A stretch of DNA of 62,871 bases from Paracoccaceae bacterium. Its GTDB lineage: Bacteria > Pseudomonadota > Alphaproteobacteria > Rhodobacterales > Rhodobacteraceae. The translations under genes and the position numbers were made by a program. The notes beneath the pieces were generated by a model. That model did no database searches, had not been told where the DNA came from, and worked only from the letters and a program-made list of their open reading frames with translations. Positions 11,252 through 21,128 of this stretch are shown piece by piece (positions within the stretch are counted from its first letter, which is position 1; each line of letters begins with the position of its first letter). The DNA lies in NCBI GenBank assembly GCA_014323785.1, contig JACONJ010000044.1, positions 1 to 62,871 of the forward strand, in the 5' to 3' direction.

Positions 11252-12487
11252 ATGACGGACATGATCCGCCCGTTCCTCGTCAATGAATCCGCCACACAGG
11301 CGCGGTTCCTTCGCAGGGTTGAGCAGAGTGCCTCTGAAGACGGCTTTGACGAGAGTTGGCTGCAAATGCTGATTCATCAAAACCCTGAAGCCTTGCCGTT
11401 GCAGCAGATTGACCAGGCACTCGGTTGTGCCGTGCCGGTCTGTGTTGAGCTCCCGCTGAGCAGCGGATTCCTCGACAACCTCCTGTTTACGGCATCGGGA
11501 ATCCCGATCCTGGTTGAGGTGAAACTGTGGCGGAACCCCGAGGCACGGCGCAAGGTGGTTGCGCAGGCCCTTGACTACGCCGGGGCCGTGTTTCGGATGT
11601 CCTATGAAGAGCTCGAAGCCGCCATTTCCCGCGCGCACCGGTCCGGTCAGGATCCAGCGTTCAAAGACCTCTACAACCTTGTCACGTCCAAGTCCGATAC
11701 CCCAACGGGAGAGGCAGAGTTCATTGACGCTGTTTCCCGCAACCTCCAGGCTGGGCGCGGCGTCGTGATTGTCGCCGGTGATGGCATCCGGGAAGAGGTC
11801 CGCCAGCTTTCTGACCTCCTCCAATCCCATCCCGCCTTGCGGTTTACCTTTGCCCTTGCTGAATTCCACGTGTTCGAAATGGGCGATGACGCCAACAGGA
11901 TGGTGCTGTCCACGGTGCCGATCAAGACCGAATTGATCGAGCGGGGGGTCTTGCGCATTGTTACAGAACCTGCGGGGGCCGTCTCAATCAGCACTGAACC
12001 GGCAAACAGGCCTGCGGCGTCTGCCAGTCAGCGCACGACAAGCATTACCGAGGATGAATTCATGGCCGCGCTCAAGGATAAATATCCGGCCTCTGCCGAT
12101 GCGCTTGCGGAGTTCCTGCCCTTGCTGGCCCAGATCGGAATTCAGCCGAAGATGCAGAAAGCGATGAACCTCAAATTCCAGGTACCGTCGGGCAACGACT
12201 ACAACCTTGCCACCATCAGACGTAATGGCCAGGTCGACACAGATCCCGCCTCTTTGTCTGGACGCGAGGACTCGGGGCACGAATATGACCTGACGCTGGC
12301 AGCACTCATCCGGGATGGAAAGGCGCATACAAGGCAAGACGGAAACAATGAACAGGGATTGCGCGTTGAAGGAGGTAAGACAAAAATGCCCTGTCTGTCC
12401 GATCTTCTACCACAGCATGCCGAAGCCTGGAGTGCTGCCATGAAAGCATATATCGATGATCGCCTGCAGAAGGACAGCGAGGGCTAA
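11252..12487 (+). CDS. PD-(D/E)XK nuclease-like protein of unknown role
   Basis: The 411-residue protein carries a region that fits the PD-(D/E)XK nuclease core at about residues 70-100: Asp in SGFLDNLLF, then VEVK in GIPILVEVKLWRNPEARRK, followed by a helix with QALDYA. This spacing (D, about 14 residues, ExK) is the classical metal-binding pattern of the fold. The C-terminal half has no feature I recognise. Its stop codon shares one base with the pncB start (TAATG), so the two are probably co-transcribed. Whether it acts in DNA repair, restriction or RNA cleavage cannot be told from the sequence. ATG at 11252 is preceded by only a weak ribosome binding site. Confidence 0.6.
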   Translation: MTDMIRPFLVNESATQARFLRRVEQSASEDGFDESWLQMLIHQNPEALPLQQIDQALGCAVPVCVELPLSSGFLDNLLFTASGIPILVEVKLWRNPEARRKVVAQALDYAGAVFRMSYEELEAAISRAHRSGQDPAFKDLYNLVTSKSDTPTGEAEFIDAVSRNLQAGRGVVIVAGDGIREEVRQLSDLLQSHPALRFTFALAEFHVFEMGDDANRMVLSTVPIKTELIERGVLRIVTEPAGAVSISTEPANRPAASASQRTTSITEDEFMAALKDKYPASADALAEFLPLLAQIGIQPKMQKAMNLKFQVPSGNDYNLATIRRNGQVDTDPASLSGREDSGHEYDLTLAALIRDGKAHTRQDGNNEQGLRVEGGKTKMPCLSDLLPQHAEAWSAAMKAYIDDRLQKDSEG

Positions 12488-13779
12488 TGGTCGACATCGC
12501 CACCCGCGTCTATAATCACAAATGGAAGATTGACCCGATCATCCGGTCGCTGGTCGACACGGATTTCTACAAACTTCTGATGTGCCAGTCGGTGTTTCGA
12601 AACAAACCCGATACATCCGTGACCTTCAGCCTTATCAACCGCACAACGCGCATCCCACTCGCCACCCTGATTGACGAGGGTGAGTTGCGCGAGCAGCTCG
12701 ACCATATCCGCACCCTGCGCCTGTCCCGGGGCGAATCCACCTGGATGCGCGGCAACACCTTCTATGGCAAGCGGCAGATGTTCACACCCGAATTCATGGA
12801 CTGGTTTGAACGGCTGCGGCTCCCCCCCTACCAGCTGGAGCGTGCGGGTAACCAATACGAGCTCACCTTCGAAGGCAAATGGCCCGAGGTTATGCTTTGG
12901 GAAATCCCCGCGCTTGCCGTGCTGATGGAACTCCGCTCCCGCGCTGTTCTGCGCGACACGGGCAAATTTGAGCTCCAGGTGCTCTACGCCCGCGCCATGA
13001 CCAAATTGTGGGAAAAGCTTGAACGCCTCAGGCGGATCGACGGCCTGCGCATCGCCGATTTTGGCACAAGACGCCGCCACTCCTTCCTGTGGCAGGACTG
13101 GTGTGTGCAGGCCATGCAGGGGGGGCTGGGGGCGGCATTCTCCGGCACCTCCAACTGCCTGATCGCCAAGAATCGTGACCTGGAGGCCATCGGCACCAAC
13201 GCCCACGAACTGCCCATGGTCTACGCCGCCCTGACCGAGGGTGATGAGGCACTGGCCACCGCCCCCTACGCCGTGCTAAGTGACTGGCATGAGGAGCACG
13301 ATGGCAACCTTCGCATCATCCTGCCCGACACCTACGGCACCAAGGGCTTTCTGCATAACGCACCGGACTGGCTGACCCGATGGACGGGCATCCGCATTGA
13401 TAGCGGCAACCCCACCAAAGGTGCCGAGATCGCGATTGACTGGTGGAATGCCCGGGGTGAGGATCCGCGCGGGAAACTGGTCATCTTCAGTGACGGGCTG
13501 GACGTGGACAGGATCGAGGCACTTCACGCCCAATTCGCGGGCCGCGTCCGGGTGAGTTTCGGCTGGGGTACGCTGCTGACGAACGATTTCCGGGGGCTGG
13601 TGGCGGACGACGCGCTTGCACCGTTCTCGCTGGTGTGCAAGGCCGTGTCCGCGAATGGCCGGGCAACAGTGAAATTGTCGGACAATCCTGAGAAGGCGAT
13701 GGGGCCGAAGGCCGAAATCGCGCGGTATAAGCGGGTGTTCGGCGTGGGCGAACAGGAACGGGTGGAGGTGGTGGTTTAG
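12487..13779 (+). CDS. pncB: Nicotinate phosphoribosyltransferase
   Basis: The 430-residue protein matches PncB throughout: N-terminal SLVDTDFYKLLMCQSVF, LRIADFGTRRRHSF around the active-site Arg/His region, GTSNCLIAK, and IRIDSGNPTKGAEIA. It joins nicotinate to PRPP, driven by ATP, to give nicotinate mononucleotide in the Preiss-Handler route of NAD salvage. Length is typical for the proteobacterial family (about 400-435). The start ATG overlaps the stop of the preceding nuclease-like gene by one base. No defect is visible. Confidence 0.95.
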   Translation: MVDIATRVYNHKWKIDPIIRSLVDTDFYKLLMCQSVFRNKPDTSVTFSLINRTTRIPLATLIDEGELREQLDHIRTLRLSRGESTWMRGNTFYGKRQMFTPEFMDWFERLRLPPYQLERAGNQYELTFEGKWPEVMLWEIPALAVLMELRSRAVLRDTGKFELQVLYARAMTKLWEKLERLRRIDGLRIADFGTRRRHSFLWQDWCVQAMQGGLGAAFSGTSNCLIAKNRDLEAIGTNAHELPMVYAALTEGDEALATAPYAVLSDWHEEHDGNLRIILPDTYGTKGFLHNAPDWLTRWTGIRIDSGNPTKGAEIAIDWWNARGEDPRGKLVIFSDGLDVDRIEALHAQFAGRVRVSFGWGTLLTNDFRGLVADDALAPFSLVCKAVSANGRATVKLSDNPEKAMGPKAEIARYKRVFGVGEQERVEVVV

Positions 13780-13796
13780 TTTACATGAATAACACG

Positions 13797-14036
13797 CTAG
13801 GCATTGGAAAACAAAACTGGCTTCTGTGGAGACATTAGCGATTGATGTGATATTGAGTTTTGATTTTTGGATTTTCTATATACCCGGAGCGGCAGATCGA
13901 GGTCAATTTTGGCCAAAACTGAATTGCAAAGCGATTGCACGGTGGAGAGTCTCAAAGATTGGTAAATATTTCTGCTAAAGGTTTGGCGAGGTCGATTCTG
14001 ATGCTCAACTTCTACTTTCTTCTTGATCAATTCCAT
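13797..14036 (-). CDS. Doubtful small ORF, possibly a remnant
   Basis: The 79-residue frame begins MELIKKKVEVEHQNRPRQTF in an A+T-rich stretch unlike the flanks. The same frame is open further upstream to about 14122 and reads 'NGRSTIRLTDQEMELIKKK', which loosely recalls the ribbon-helix-helix start of plasmid mobilisation proteins. No good start codon or ribosome binding site supports translation. It may be the worn tail of a mobile gene between pncB and ldh. The rest of 13780-14142 holds nothing else I can name. Confidence 0.2.
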   Translation of the reverse strand: MELIKKKVEVEHQNRPRQTFSRNIYQSLRLSTVQSLCNSVLAKIDLDLPLRVYRKSKNQNSISHQSLMSPQKPVLFSNA

Positions 14037-14113
14037 TTCTTGATCAGTAAGCCGTATGGTGCTTCTCCCATTGCCCTCTCGTGGGGCTGATGGGCGGGCG
14101 GTATTGCTCGCCT

Positions 14114-14133
14114 GCGACTATGTATATAGTCGC
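14114..14133. repeat. Perfect 8-bp inverted repeat downstream of ldh
   Basis: GCGACTAT (14114-14121) and ATAGTCGC (14126-14133) form a perfect stem with a GTAT loop. It lies just beyond the ldh stop codon on that gene's 3' side and is separated from it by a run of nine G in the ldh sense. It lacks a U-tract, so it may be a weak terminator or an RNA-stabilising hairpin. Confidence 0.45.
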
Positions 14134-14142
14134 CCCCCCCCT

Positions 14143-15605
<1,463 letters not shown>

Positions 15606-16289
15606 GTGCGTAAAGACAGAAATTTGCCAAACCCGGCCCACATTGTAGACACTGACACATTAGTGACATTACTGGGCGGAGGGGAGCATGATCCTGCCGA
15701 TCTGGTTCTGGCATTGTCCCGTGCGCCAGTGCTGGTCGCCGCTGATGGCGGGGCGGATCGGGCCTTGGCCGCTGGTTATGCGCCCGTGGCGGTGATTGGC
15801 GATCTCGACTCGATTTCCGAGGTGGCGCACCGGGACTTGCCACCGGATATCATCCACCACATCCCCGAGCAGTCCAGCACCGATTTCGAAAAAGCACTGC
15901 AGAGGATCAGTGTCCCAGGCATGATCGCCGTGGGCGTCACGGGCTACCGGATGGATCATGAGCTCGCAGCCTAACACACTCTTGTCCGATGCCCCGAGGT
16001 GCGCTGCGTTATCCTGGGGGCCGAGGATTTGGCTTTTCACGCCCCGCCGGATTTGTCGCTGGATTTGCCGATTGGCACACGTGTCTCGCTGTTTCCGTTC
16101 CGGTTGATGCGTGGCCAGTCCCAGGGATTGCACTGGCCGATTGACGATGTCGCCTTCGATCCGATGCGCCGGATTGGCACCTCAAACCGCAGCGTTGCGC
16201 CACAGGTGCGGCTAAGATTTGATGGCCCCGGCATGCTGGTAATTCTGCCGCGAGAGATGCTGGATAGCGCACTGGCCGCGCTGATTTAG
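15606..16289 (+). pseudogene. thiN: Thiamine pyrophosphokinase interrupted by an in-frame stop
   Basis: The first part (GTG 15606, or ATG 15543) has the family motifs LVAADGGADRAL and VIGDLDSIS and runs to GYRMDHELAA. There TAA at 15972-15974 stops the frame where homologues have Phe ('AAFxTL'). The same frame continues without a shift as HTLVRCPEVRCVILGAEDL, then PIGTRVSLFPF and a normal C-terminus ending at 16289. The enzyme transfers pyrophosphate from ATP to thiamine to make the cofactor thiamine pyrophosphate. A single nonsense codon in an otherwise clean gene suggests very recent loss, read-through, or a sequence error. A GTG at 15999 could restart translation of the second half. rpiA follows on the same strand. 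Confidence 0.8.
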
Positions 16290-16360
16290 CCGGTTTTCCA
16301 CTCGCAACGGTGCCCGGCTTTTGGTAAAATAGCACCAAGCGAGATCACCCGGATACTGCC

Positions 16361-17149
16361 ATGACGGCTGACATACCCCCTATTGACCGTGCGAAATTCG
16401 TCGCCGCCAAACATGCAGTGGGTTACATTGAAGACGGCATGCGCGTCGGCCTTGGCAGCGGTTCAACCGCCGCCTGGATGGTGCGCTGCCTGGGCGGGAT
16501 GGTGCGTGAGGACGGCATCAATGTGACTGGTGTTGCCACCTCAACCCGGACGGCAAAGTTGGCGCGTCAGCTGGGCATCCCGATCCGCACCCTGGATGAG
16601 GTGCAATGGCTTGACCTGACAATTGACGGGGCTGATGAGTATGATGCTGACCTCAATCTGATCAAGGGTGGTGGCGGTGCGCTGCTGCGGGAGAAAATCG
16701 TTGCTACCGCCTCGGATCAAATGGTCATGATCGCGGATCCCGCGAAACATGTTGATGTTCTGGGCGGCTGCCCTTTACCGGTTGAGGTGATCCCCTTTGG
16801 CTGGCAGACCACGCAGGCCCTAATCGAAGAGATGCTGGCCAACCAGGATGTGATGGGGTGTTCGATCTCCCTCCGCCTGAATGTGAATAAGCCGTTTTGC
16901 ACCGATGAAGGTAACTACATTCTCGATCTGCACCTGCGCCGCATCGGCGACCCGCGGCAGCTGAGCTTAGAACTGAACCAGATTCCCGGTGTGGTGGAAC
17001 ACGGTCTGTTCCTGGATATGTGCGATGTTGGTGTAATCGGCAGTGCCGATGGAACGGTCAAGGTGCGGAATATCCGTAACGGCACAATCGAGCAGGAGCA
17101 GGTCAGGATCATCGACACGGATAATCTGTTCCTCGACATCGTAAATTAG
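16361..17149 (+). CDS. rpiA: Ribose-5-phosphate isomerase A
   Basis: The 262-residue protein has VGLGSGSTAAWMV (phosphate-binding loop, residues about 28-40), LTIDGADEYDADLNLIKGGGG with the catalytic Asp/Glu region, and LREKIV. It interconverts ribose 5-phosphate and ribulose 5-phosphate in the pentose phosphate pathway. Length fits alphaproteobacterial RpiA. It is followed at 20 bp by gor, a usual pairing in Rhodobacterales, so an rpiA-gor operon is likely. Confidence 0.95.
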   Translation: MTADIPPIDRAKFVAAKHAVGYIEDGMRVGLGSGSTAAWMVRCLGGMVREDGINVTGVATSTRTAKLARQLGIPIRTLDEVQWLDLTIDGADEYDADLNLIKGGGGALLREKIVATASDQMVMIADPAKHVDVLGGCPLPVEVIPFGWQTTQALIEEMLANQDVMGCSISLRLNVNKPFCTDEGNYILDLHLRRIGDPRQLSLELNQIPGVVEHGLFLDMCDVGVIGSADGTVKVRNIRNGTIEQEQVRIIDTDNLFLDIVN

Positions 17150-17169
17150 GCTGGCGGGAAGGCAGCAGG

Positions 17170-18633
17170 ATGACCTTTGATTACGATCTTTTCGTCATTG
17201 GTGGCGGATCAGGCGGTGTACGTGCGGCCCGCGTTGCCGCCGCTGAAGGGGCCAAGGTGGCCCTGGCCGAAGACAGGCGGCTGGGCGGCACCTGCGTGAT
17301 CCGCGGCTGCGTCCCGAAAAAGCTGATGGTGTTCGCCTCTGGCTACCGCGAAACCTTTGAGGATGCGCGCATCTACGGCTGGGATGTCACCGACGGGTCG
17401 TTTGATTGGGCCAGGTTCTCGACCCGCCTAAACGCCGAATTGGACCGGCTGGAAGGAGTCTATCGCGAACTGCTGGAAGCCTCTGATGTCGAGATTTTCG
17501 CCTTGCGCGCTCGGTTGGCCGCCCCCCATACAATCACGCTGTCCGACAGCACAACCAAGACGGCGAAACACATCCTGATCGCCACAGGCGGACACCCCAT
17601 TCGGCCGGACATAGCGGGCGCGGAACTGGGCATCGTGTCGGATGATATCTTTCACATGCCGGAATTGCCAAAGCACCTTCTGATCGTCGGCGGCGGTTAT
17701 ATCGCCTGTGAATTTGCATGTATTATGAACGGACTGGGCGTGGAAGTGACGCAGTTTTACCGCGGCGCACAAATTCTGCGCGGCTTTGATGATGAGGCGC
17801 GCAGCCTGGTCGGCGAAATGATGCAGGAAAAGGGCATTCACCTTCACCTTGATACAAACATCGTCAGTATAGCTCCGGCGACTCACACGGCCAGCGGGAC
17901 GGATACCGCTACCAATGCGGTGGCTGGTGCCTTGACGGGCGCACCCGTAGATGAGATAATGCCAGCGCAAAAGCCGGACGCCAGGAAGGGCGGTCCGGTC
18001 CGGGTCAAGGCAACAAACGGCACCGAGGCCGTTTATAACGCGGTGCTGTTTGCCACGGGTCGCACCCCAGATACACGCAACCTGGGGCTGGAGGAGGTCG
18101 GCGTGCCCATCGGACGGCGGGGAGAGATCATCGTTGATGACTACAGTCAGACGGCCCTCCCCTCGATCTACGCCATTGGTGATGTAACGAACCGAGTGCA
18201 GTTGACACCGGTTGCAATCCGCGAAGGCATGGCCTTTGTTGATACGGTGTTCAAAGGCAACCCCACCCGGGTTGATCATGAGATGATCCCGTCGGCGGTC
18301 TTTACCCGGCCCGAGCTTGGTACCATCGGCATGACCGAAGAACAGGCGCGCGAGCAGGAGCCAGTGGAGATATATTGCACGTCCTTCCGTCCAATGCAGA
18401 CGGCCTTTGCCGGGCGACCTGACAGAGTGTTGATGAAGCTTGTCGTCTCCAAACAACGGCGTACGGTTCTGGGCTGTCATATCGTTGCGCCTGAGGCTGG
18501 CGAGATGATTCAGCTGGCGGGCATTGCGGTGAAATTGGGGGCAACCAAGGAACAGTTCGATCAGACTGTTGCGGTTCATCCGACGATGTCCGAAGAACTG
18601 GTGACACTAAAAACCCCGATGCGGGGGGCTTGA
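17170..18633 (+). CDS. gor: Glutathione-disulfide reductase
   Basis: The 487-residue flavoprotein has the FAD motif VIGGGSGGVRAA, the redox disulfide GGTCVIRGCVPKK, an NAD(P)H-binding GGGYIACEFACIM, FAD-binding YAIGDVTNRVQLTPVA, and the interface His in AVHPTMSEEL. It reduces glutathione disulfide with NADPH. It is about 35 residues longer than E. coli Gor (450). The extra sequence is a low-complexity Ala/Thr-rich stretch around residues 236-275 in the NADPH domain region (bases 17875-18000), which may be a local insertion. The C-terminal dimerisation domain is intact, so function is expected. Confidence 0.93.
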   Translation: MTFDYDLFVIGGGSGGVRAARVAAAEGAKVALAEDRRLGGTCVIRGCVPKKLMVFASGYRETFEDARIYGWDVTDGSFDWARFSTRLNAELDRLEGVYRELLEASDVEIFALRARLAAPHTITLSDSTTKTAKHILIATGGHPIRPDIAGAELGIVSDDIFHMPELPKHLLIVGGGYIACEFACIMNGLGVEVTQFYRGAQILRGFDDEARSLVGEMMQEKGIHLHLDTNIVSIAPATHTASGTDTATNAVAGALTGAPVDEIMPAQKPDARKGGPVRVKATNGTEAVYNAVLFATGRTPDTRNLGLEEVGVPIGRRGEIIVDDYSQTALPSIYAIGDVTNRVQLTPVAIREGMAFVDTVFKGNPTRVDHEMIPSAVFTRPELGTIGMTEEQAREQEPVEIYCTSFRPMQTAFAGRPDRVLMKLVVSKQRRTVLGCHIVAPEAGEMIQLAGIAVKLGATKEQFDQTVAVHPTMSEELVTLKTPMRGA

Positions 18634-18732
18634 ATTTCGGTGGGAAAACGCACAGATTACCCCGTGCAACTCGTGCAAATCATCCCGATACTAGGCGGAC
18701 AAGGCAAACGATGATGAGGAAAGCAGGAATCC

Positions 18733-19875
18733 ATGGCTGGCAATAGTGGTGGCCCCTGGGGGGGCGGAGGCTCTGGAGGGGGTGGAAAGCGCGGCAGTAA
18801 CGGAGGCGGGCACAAACCCGGCAGCGATGGCCACCCAATCCCCGAGATTGATGAGATCGTCCGCAAGGGGCAAGAGCAGCTGCGCGTCCTGATGGGCGGC
18901 GGTGCCGGGCGCGGTGCCGGTGGCGGTGGGGGACCGCAGATCGGGCGCGGTGCCTGGGTATTGGGCATTTTAGCGTTGACTGGCCTGTGGGCGTTTTCGT
19001 CGTTTTACACGGTCCGGCCCGAAGAACGGTCCGTTGAGCTGTTCTTGGGGGCCTATCATGATGTTGGCGAACCGGGGCTGAACTTCGCCCCATGGCCTGT
19101 AATCACTGCAGAAGTGGTGCAGGTGACTTCGGAACGCTCGGAATCGATTGGTACCAACCGTTCGGGTTCCTCTGATGCGGGGCTGATGCTGACGACCGAT
19201 GAAAACATTGTCGATATCGATTTTGAAGTGGTCTGGAATATCAGCGATCCGTCGCTGTTCCTGTTCAACCTGCGCGATCCCGAAGCCACCGTGCGGGCGG
19301 TATCAGAGGCGGCAATGCGCGAAGTCATCGCGGCCTCGCAATTAGCCCCCATCCTGAACCGTGATCGGGAGATCATTGCCGATACGGTGCGCGAATTGAT
19401 CCAGGCCACGCTGGACAGCTACGAATCCGGCATCAACGTTGTGCGCTTGAACCTTGACCGGGCTGATCCGCCCGCCGAGGTGATCGACGCCTTCCGCGAC
19501 GTCCAGGCCGCCGAACAGGAACGTGACCAGCTTGAGCGCCGGGCGGATGCCTATGCAAACCAGGTTCTTGCTGGTGCGCGCGGTGAAGCTGCGCAGGTGC
19601 TGGAACAGGCAGAAGCCTATCGTGCGCAAGTCGTGAACGAGGCCGAGGGTGAAGCCAGCCGTTTCCTCGCGGTTCTGCAGGAATACCGGCAAGCACCGGA
19701 TGTGACCCGCCGCCGACTTTATCTTGAAACCTTGGAGCGTGTGCTGGCCGATGTCGATCTTGTCATCCTCGACAGCGAATCAGGCCAGGGCGGCAGTGGC
19801 GTTGTTCCATATCTGCCCTTGAATGATCTGCGCCGCCCCCCTGGCGTTTCCAGCACAACCGGGAGCAGCAACTGA
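18733..19875 (+). CDS. hflK: FtsH protease modulator HflK (SPFH membrane protein)
   Basis: The 380-residue protein begins with a Gly-rich cytoplasmic segment (residues 1-75) typical of HflK, then one membrane span (WVLGILALTGLWAFSSFYTV), an SPFH/prohibitin domain, and a C-terminal helical region rich in Ala/Glu. HflK with HflC forms a large periplasmic complex around the FtsH protease. Its stop shares a base with the hflC start (TGATG), showing translational coupling. The preceding gene gor is on the same strand but 99 bp away. Confidence 0.95.
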   Translation: MAGNSGGPWGGGGSGGGGKRGSNGGGHKPGSDGHPIPEIDEIVRKGQEQLRVLMGGGAGRGAGGGGGPQIGRGAWVLGILALTGLWAFSSFYTVRPEERSVELFLGAYHDVGEPGLNFAPWPVITAEVVQVTSERSESIGTNRSGSSDAGLMLTTDENIVDIDFEVVWNISDPSLFLFNLRDPEATVRAVSEAAMREVIAASQLAPILNRDREIIADTVRELIQATLDSYESGINVVRLNLDRADPPAEVIDAFRDVQAAEQERDQLERRADAYANQVLAGARGEAAQVLEQAEAYRAQVVNEAEGEASRFLAVLQEYRQAPDVTRRRLYLETLERVLADVDLVILDSESGQGGSGVVPYLPLNDLRRPPGVSSTTGSSN

Positions 19876-20768
19876 TGCGTCGTCTTGCTTTTGTTCTGCC
19901 CGTCATAATCGTGGCCCTTACCGTTTTGATGAGTGCAATCTTCATCGTGGATGAACGCCAGCGTGCGCTCGTCCTGCAATTCGGCCAGATCAGCCAGGTG
20001 GTTGAAGTGCCGGGATTGAACTTCAAAATCCCGTTCATCCAGGAGGTGGTCTACTATGATGATCGGATCCTGTCCCTTGATACCGCCCCGATCGAGGTGA
20101 CACCGTCAGATGATCGGCGTCTGGTTGTCGATGCCTTCGCGCGCTATCGTATCACGGATGTAGTGCAGTTCCGGCAAGCCGTTGGCGTGGGTGGTCTGCG
20201 TACTGCCGAAGACCGGCTGGAGGCCATTCTTAACCCGCAGATCCGGGCGGTTCTGGGGGCTGACGGGGTAACTTCGAACACAATCCTGTCGGCAGACAGG
20301 GCTAGCCTGATGGAACGGATCACCGTCCAGGCCCGCGCTCGTGCGATCCCGCTTGGGCTGGAGGTGTTGGACGTGCGTCTGAAACAGACCGCACTACCGC
20401 AGCAGAACCTGCAGGCCACCTTTGCCCGGATGGAGGCGGAGCGTCAGCGAGAAGCCACCGACGAACGCGCCCGCGGGGAAGAAGCCGCGCAGCGGGTCCG
20501 CGCACAGGCCGACCGGACAGTGGTAGAGCTCGTCTCTGACGCCAACCGCGAAGCCGAGATCATCCGTGGTGAGGCTGATGCCGAACGGAATCGCATTTTC
20601 GCTGAAGCCTTTGGTCAGGATGTAGAATTCTTTGAGTTCTATCGATCCATGACCGCCTATGAGCGCGCCTTGCGGCAGCAGAACTCGACCATGGTAATCA
20701 GCCCTGACAGTGAGTTCTTTGAGTATCTTGGCGGCTCGGGCTCCGGCACCTTGCCGTCTGCGCAATAG
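19875..20768 (+). CDS. hflC: FtsH protease modulator HflC
   Basis: The 297-residue protein has one N-terminal membrane span (LAFVLPVIIVALTVLMSAIF), an SPFH domain starting VDERQRALVLQFGQ, and a coiled-coil stretch rich in ERQREATDERARGEE near residues 190-215. It partners HflK. It overlaps hflK by one base and is followed at 9 bp by a DUF2065 gene, the standard hflK-hflC-DUF2065-degP order in Rhodobacterales. Confidence 0.96.
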   Translation: MRRLAFVLPVIIVALTVLMSAIFIVDERQRALVLQFGQISQVVEVPGLNFKIPFIQEVVYYDDRILSLDTAPIEVTPSDDRRLVVDAFARYRITDVVQFRQAVGVGGLRTAEDRLEAILNPQIRAVLGADGVTSNTILSADRASLMERITVQARARAIPLGLEVLDVRLKQTALPQQNLQATFARMEAERQREATDERARGEEAAQRVRAQADRTVVELVSDANREAEIIRGEADAERNRIFAEAFGQDVEFFEFYRSMTAYERALRQQNSTMVISPDSEFFEYLGGSGSGTLPSAQ

Positions 20769-20777
20769 GGTCAGGCC

Positions 20778-20975
20778 ATGCTGGAGGCGATCCTTCTTGG
20801 GATCGGGATGGTTCTGATGATCGAGGGGCTGATCTATGCACTGGCCCCATCGCGCATTGAAGATTTGCTAAGGATGCTGGCGCAAATCCCGATTGAGACC
20901 CGCCGCATAATCGGATTTGCCGCGATTGTCATCGGGGCAGTCCTGATATCTTGGGCTGCAAGTTTGGGTATATAA
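20778..20975 (+). CDS. DUF2065 small membrane protein
   Basis: The 65-residue protein has two membrane segments (EAILLGIGMVLMIEGLIYAL and IIGFAAIVIGAVLISWAASL) linked by a basic loop with RIEDLLRMLAQIP. This is the DUF2065 (YjeT-like) pattern. The gene regularly follows hflC, which suggests a part in the HflKC-FtsH complex or in membrane quality control. Its biochemical function is unknown. Confidence 0.88.
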   Translation: MLEAILLGIGMVLMIEGLIYALAPSRIEDLLRMLAQIPIETRRIIGFAAIVIGAVLISWAASLGI

Positions 20976-21128
20976 CGGGGTAGACGCCACTGTGTTAGAA
21001 GGCGCTGACGATTATTTGACCATCCGGCACACACGTATCGCTTGACAATGCGGCAGCCGCACCCAGATATCTAAAACAAGGCAGCAGGGCATTTCCCCCG
21101 CTTCAGGCTTGAGAGGAGTAAGAACCCC

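Noticed and set aside
17428-18579. Minus-strand 383-residue ORF opposite gor
   Set aside because: It is the antisense shadow of a strongly conserved gene, without any family features.
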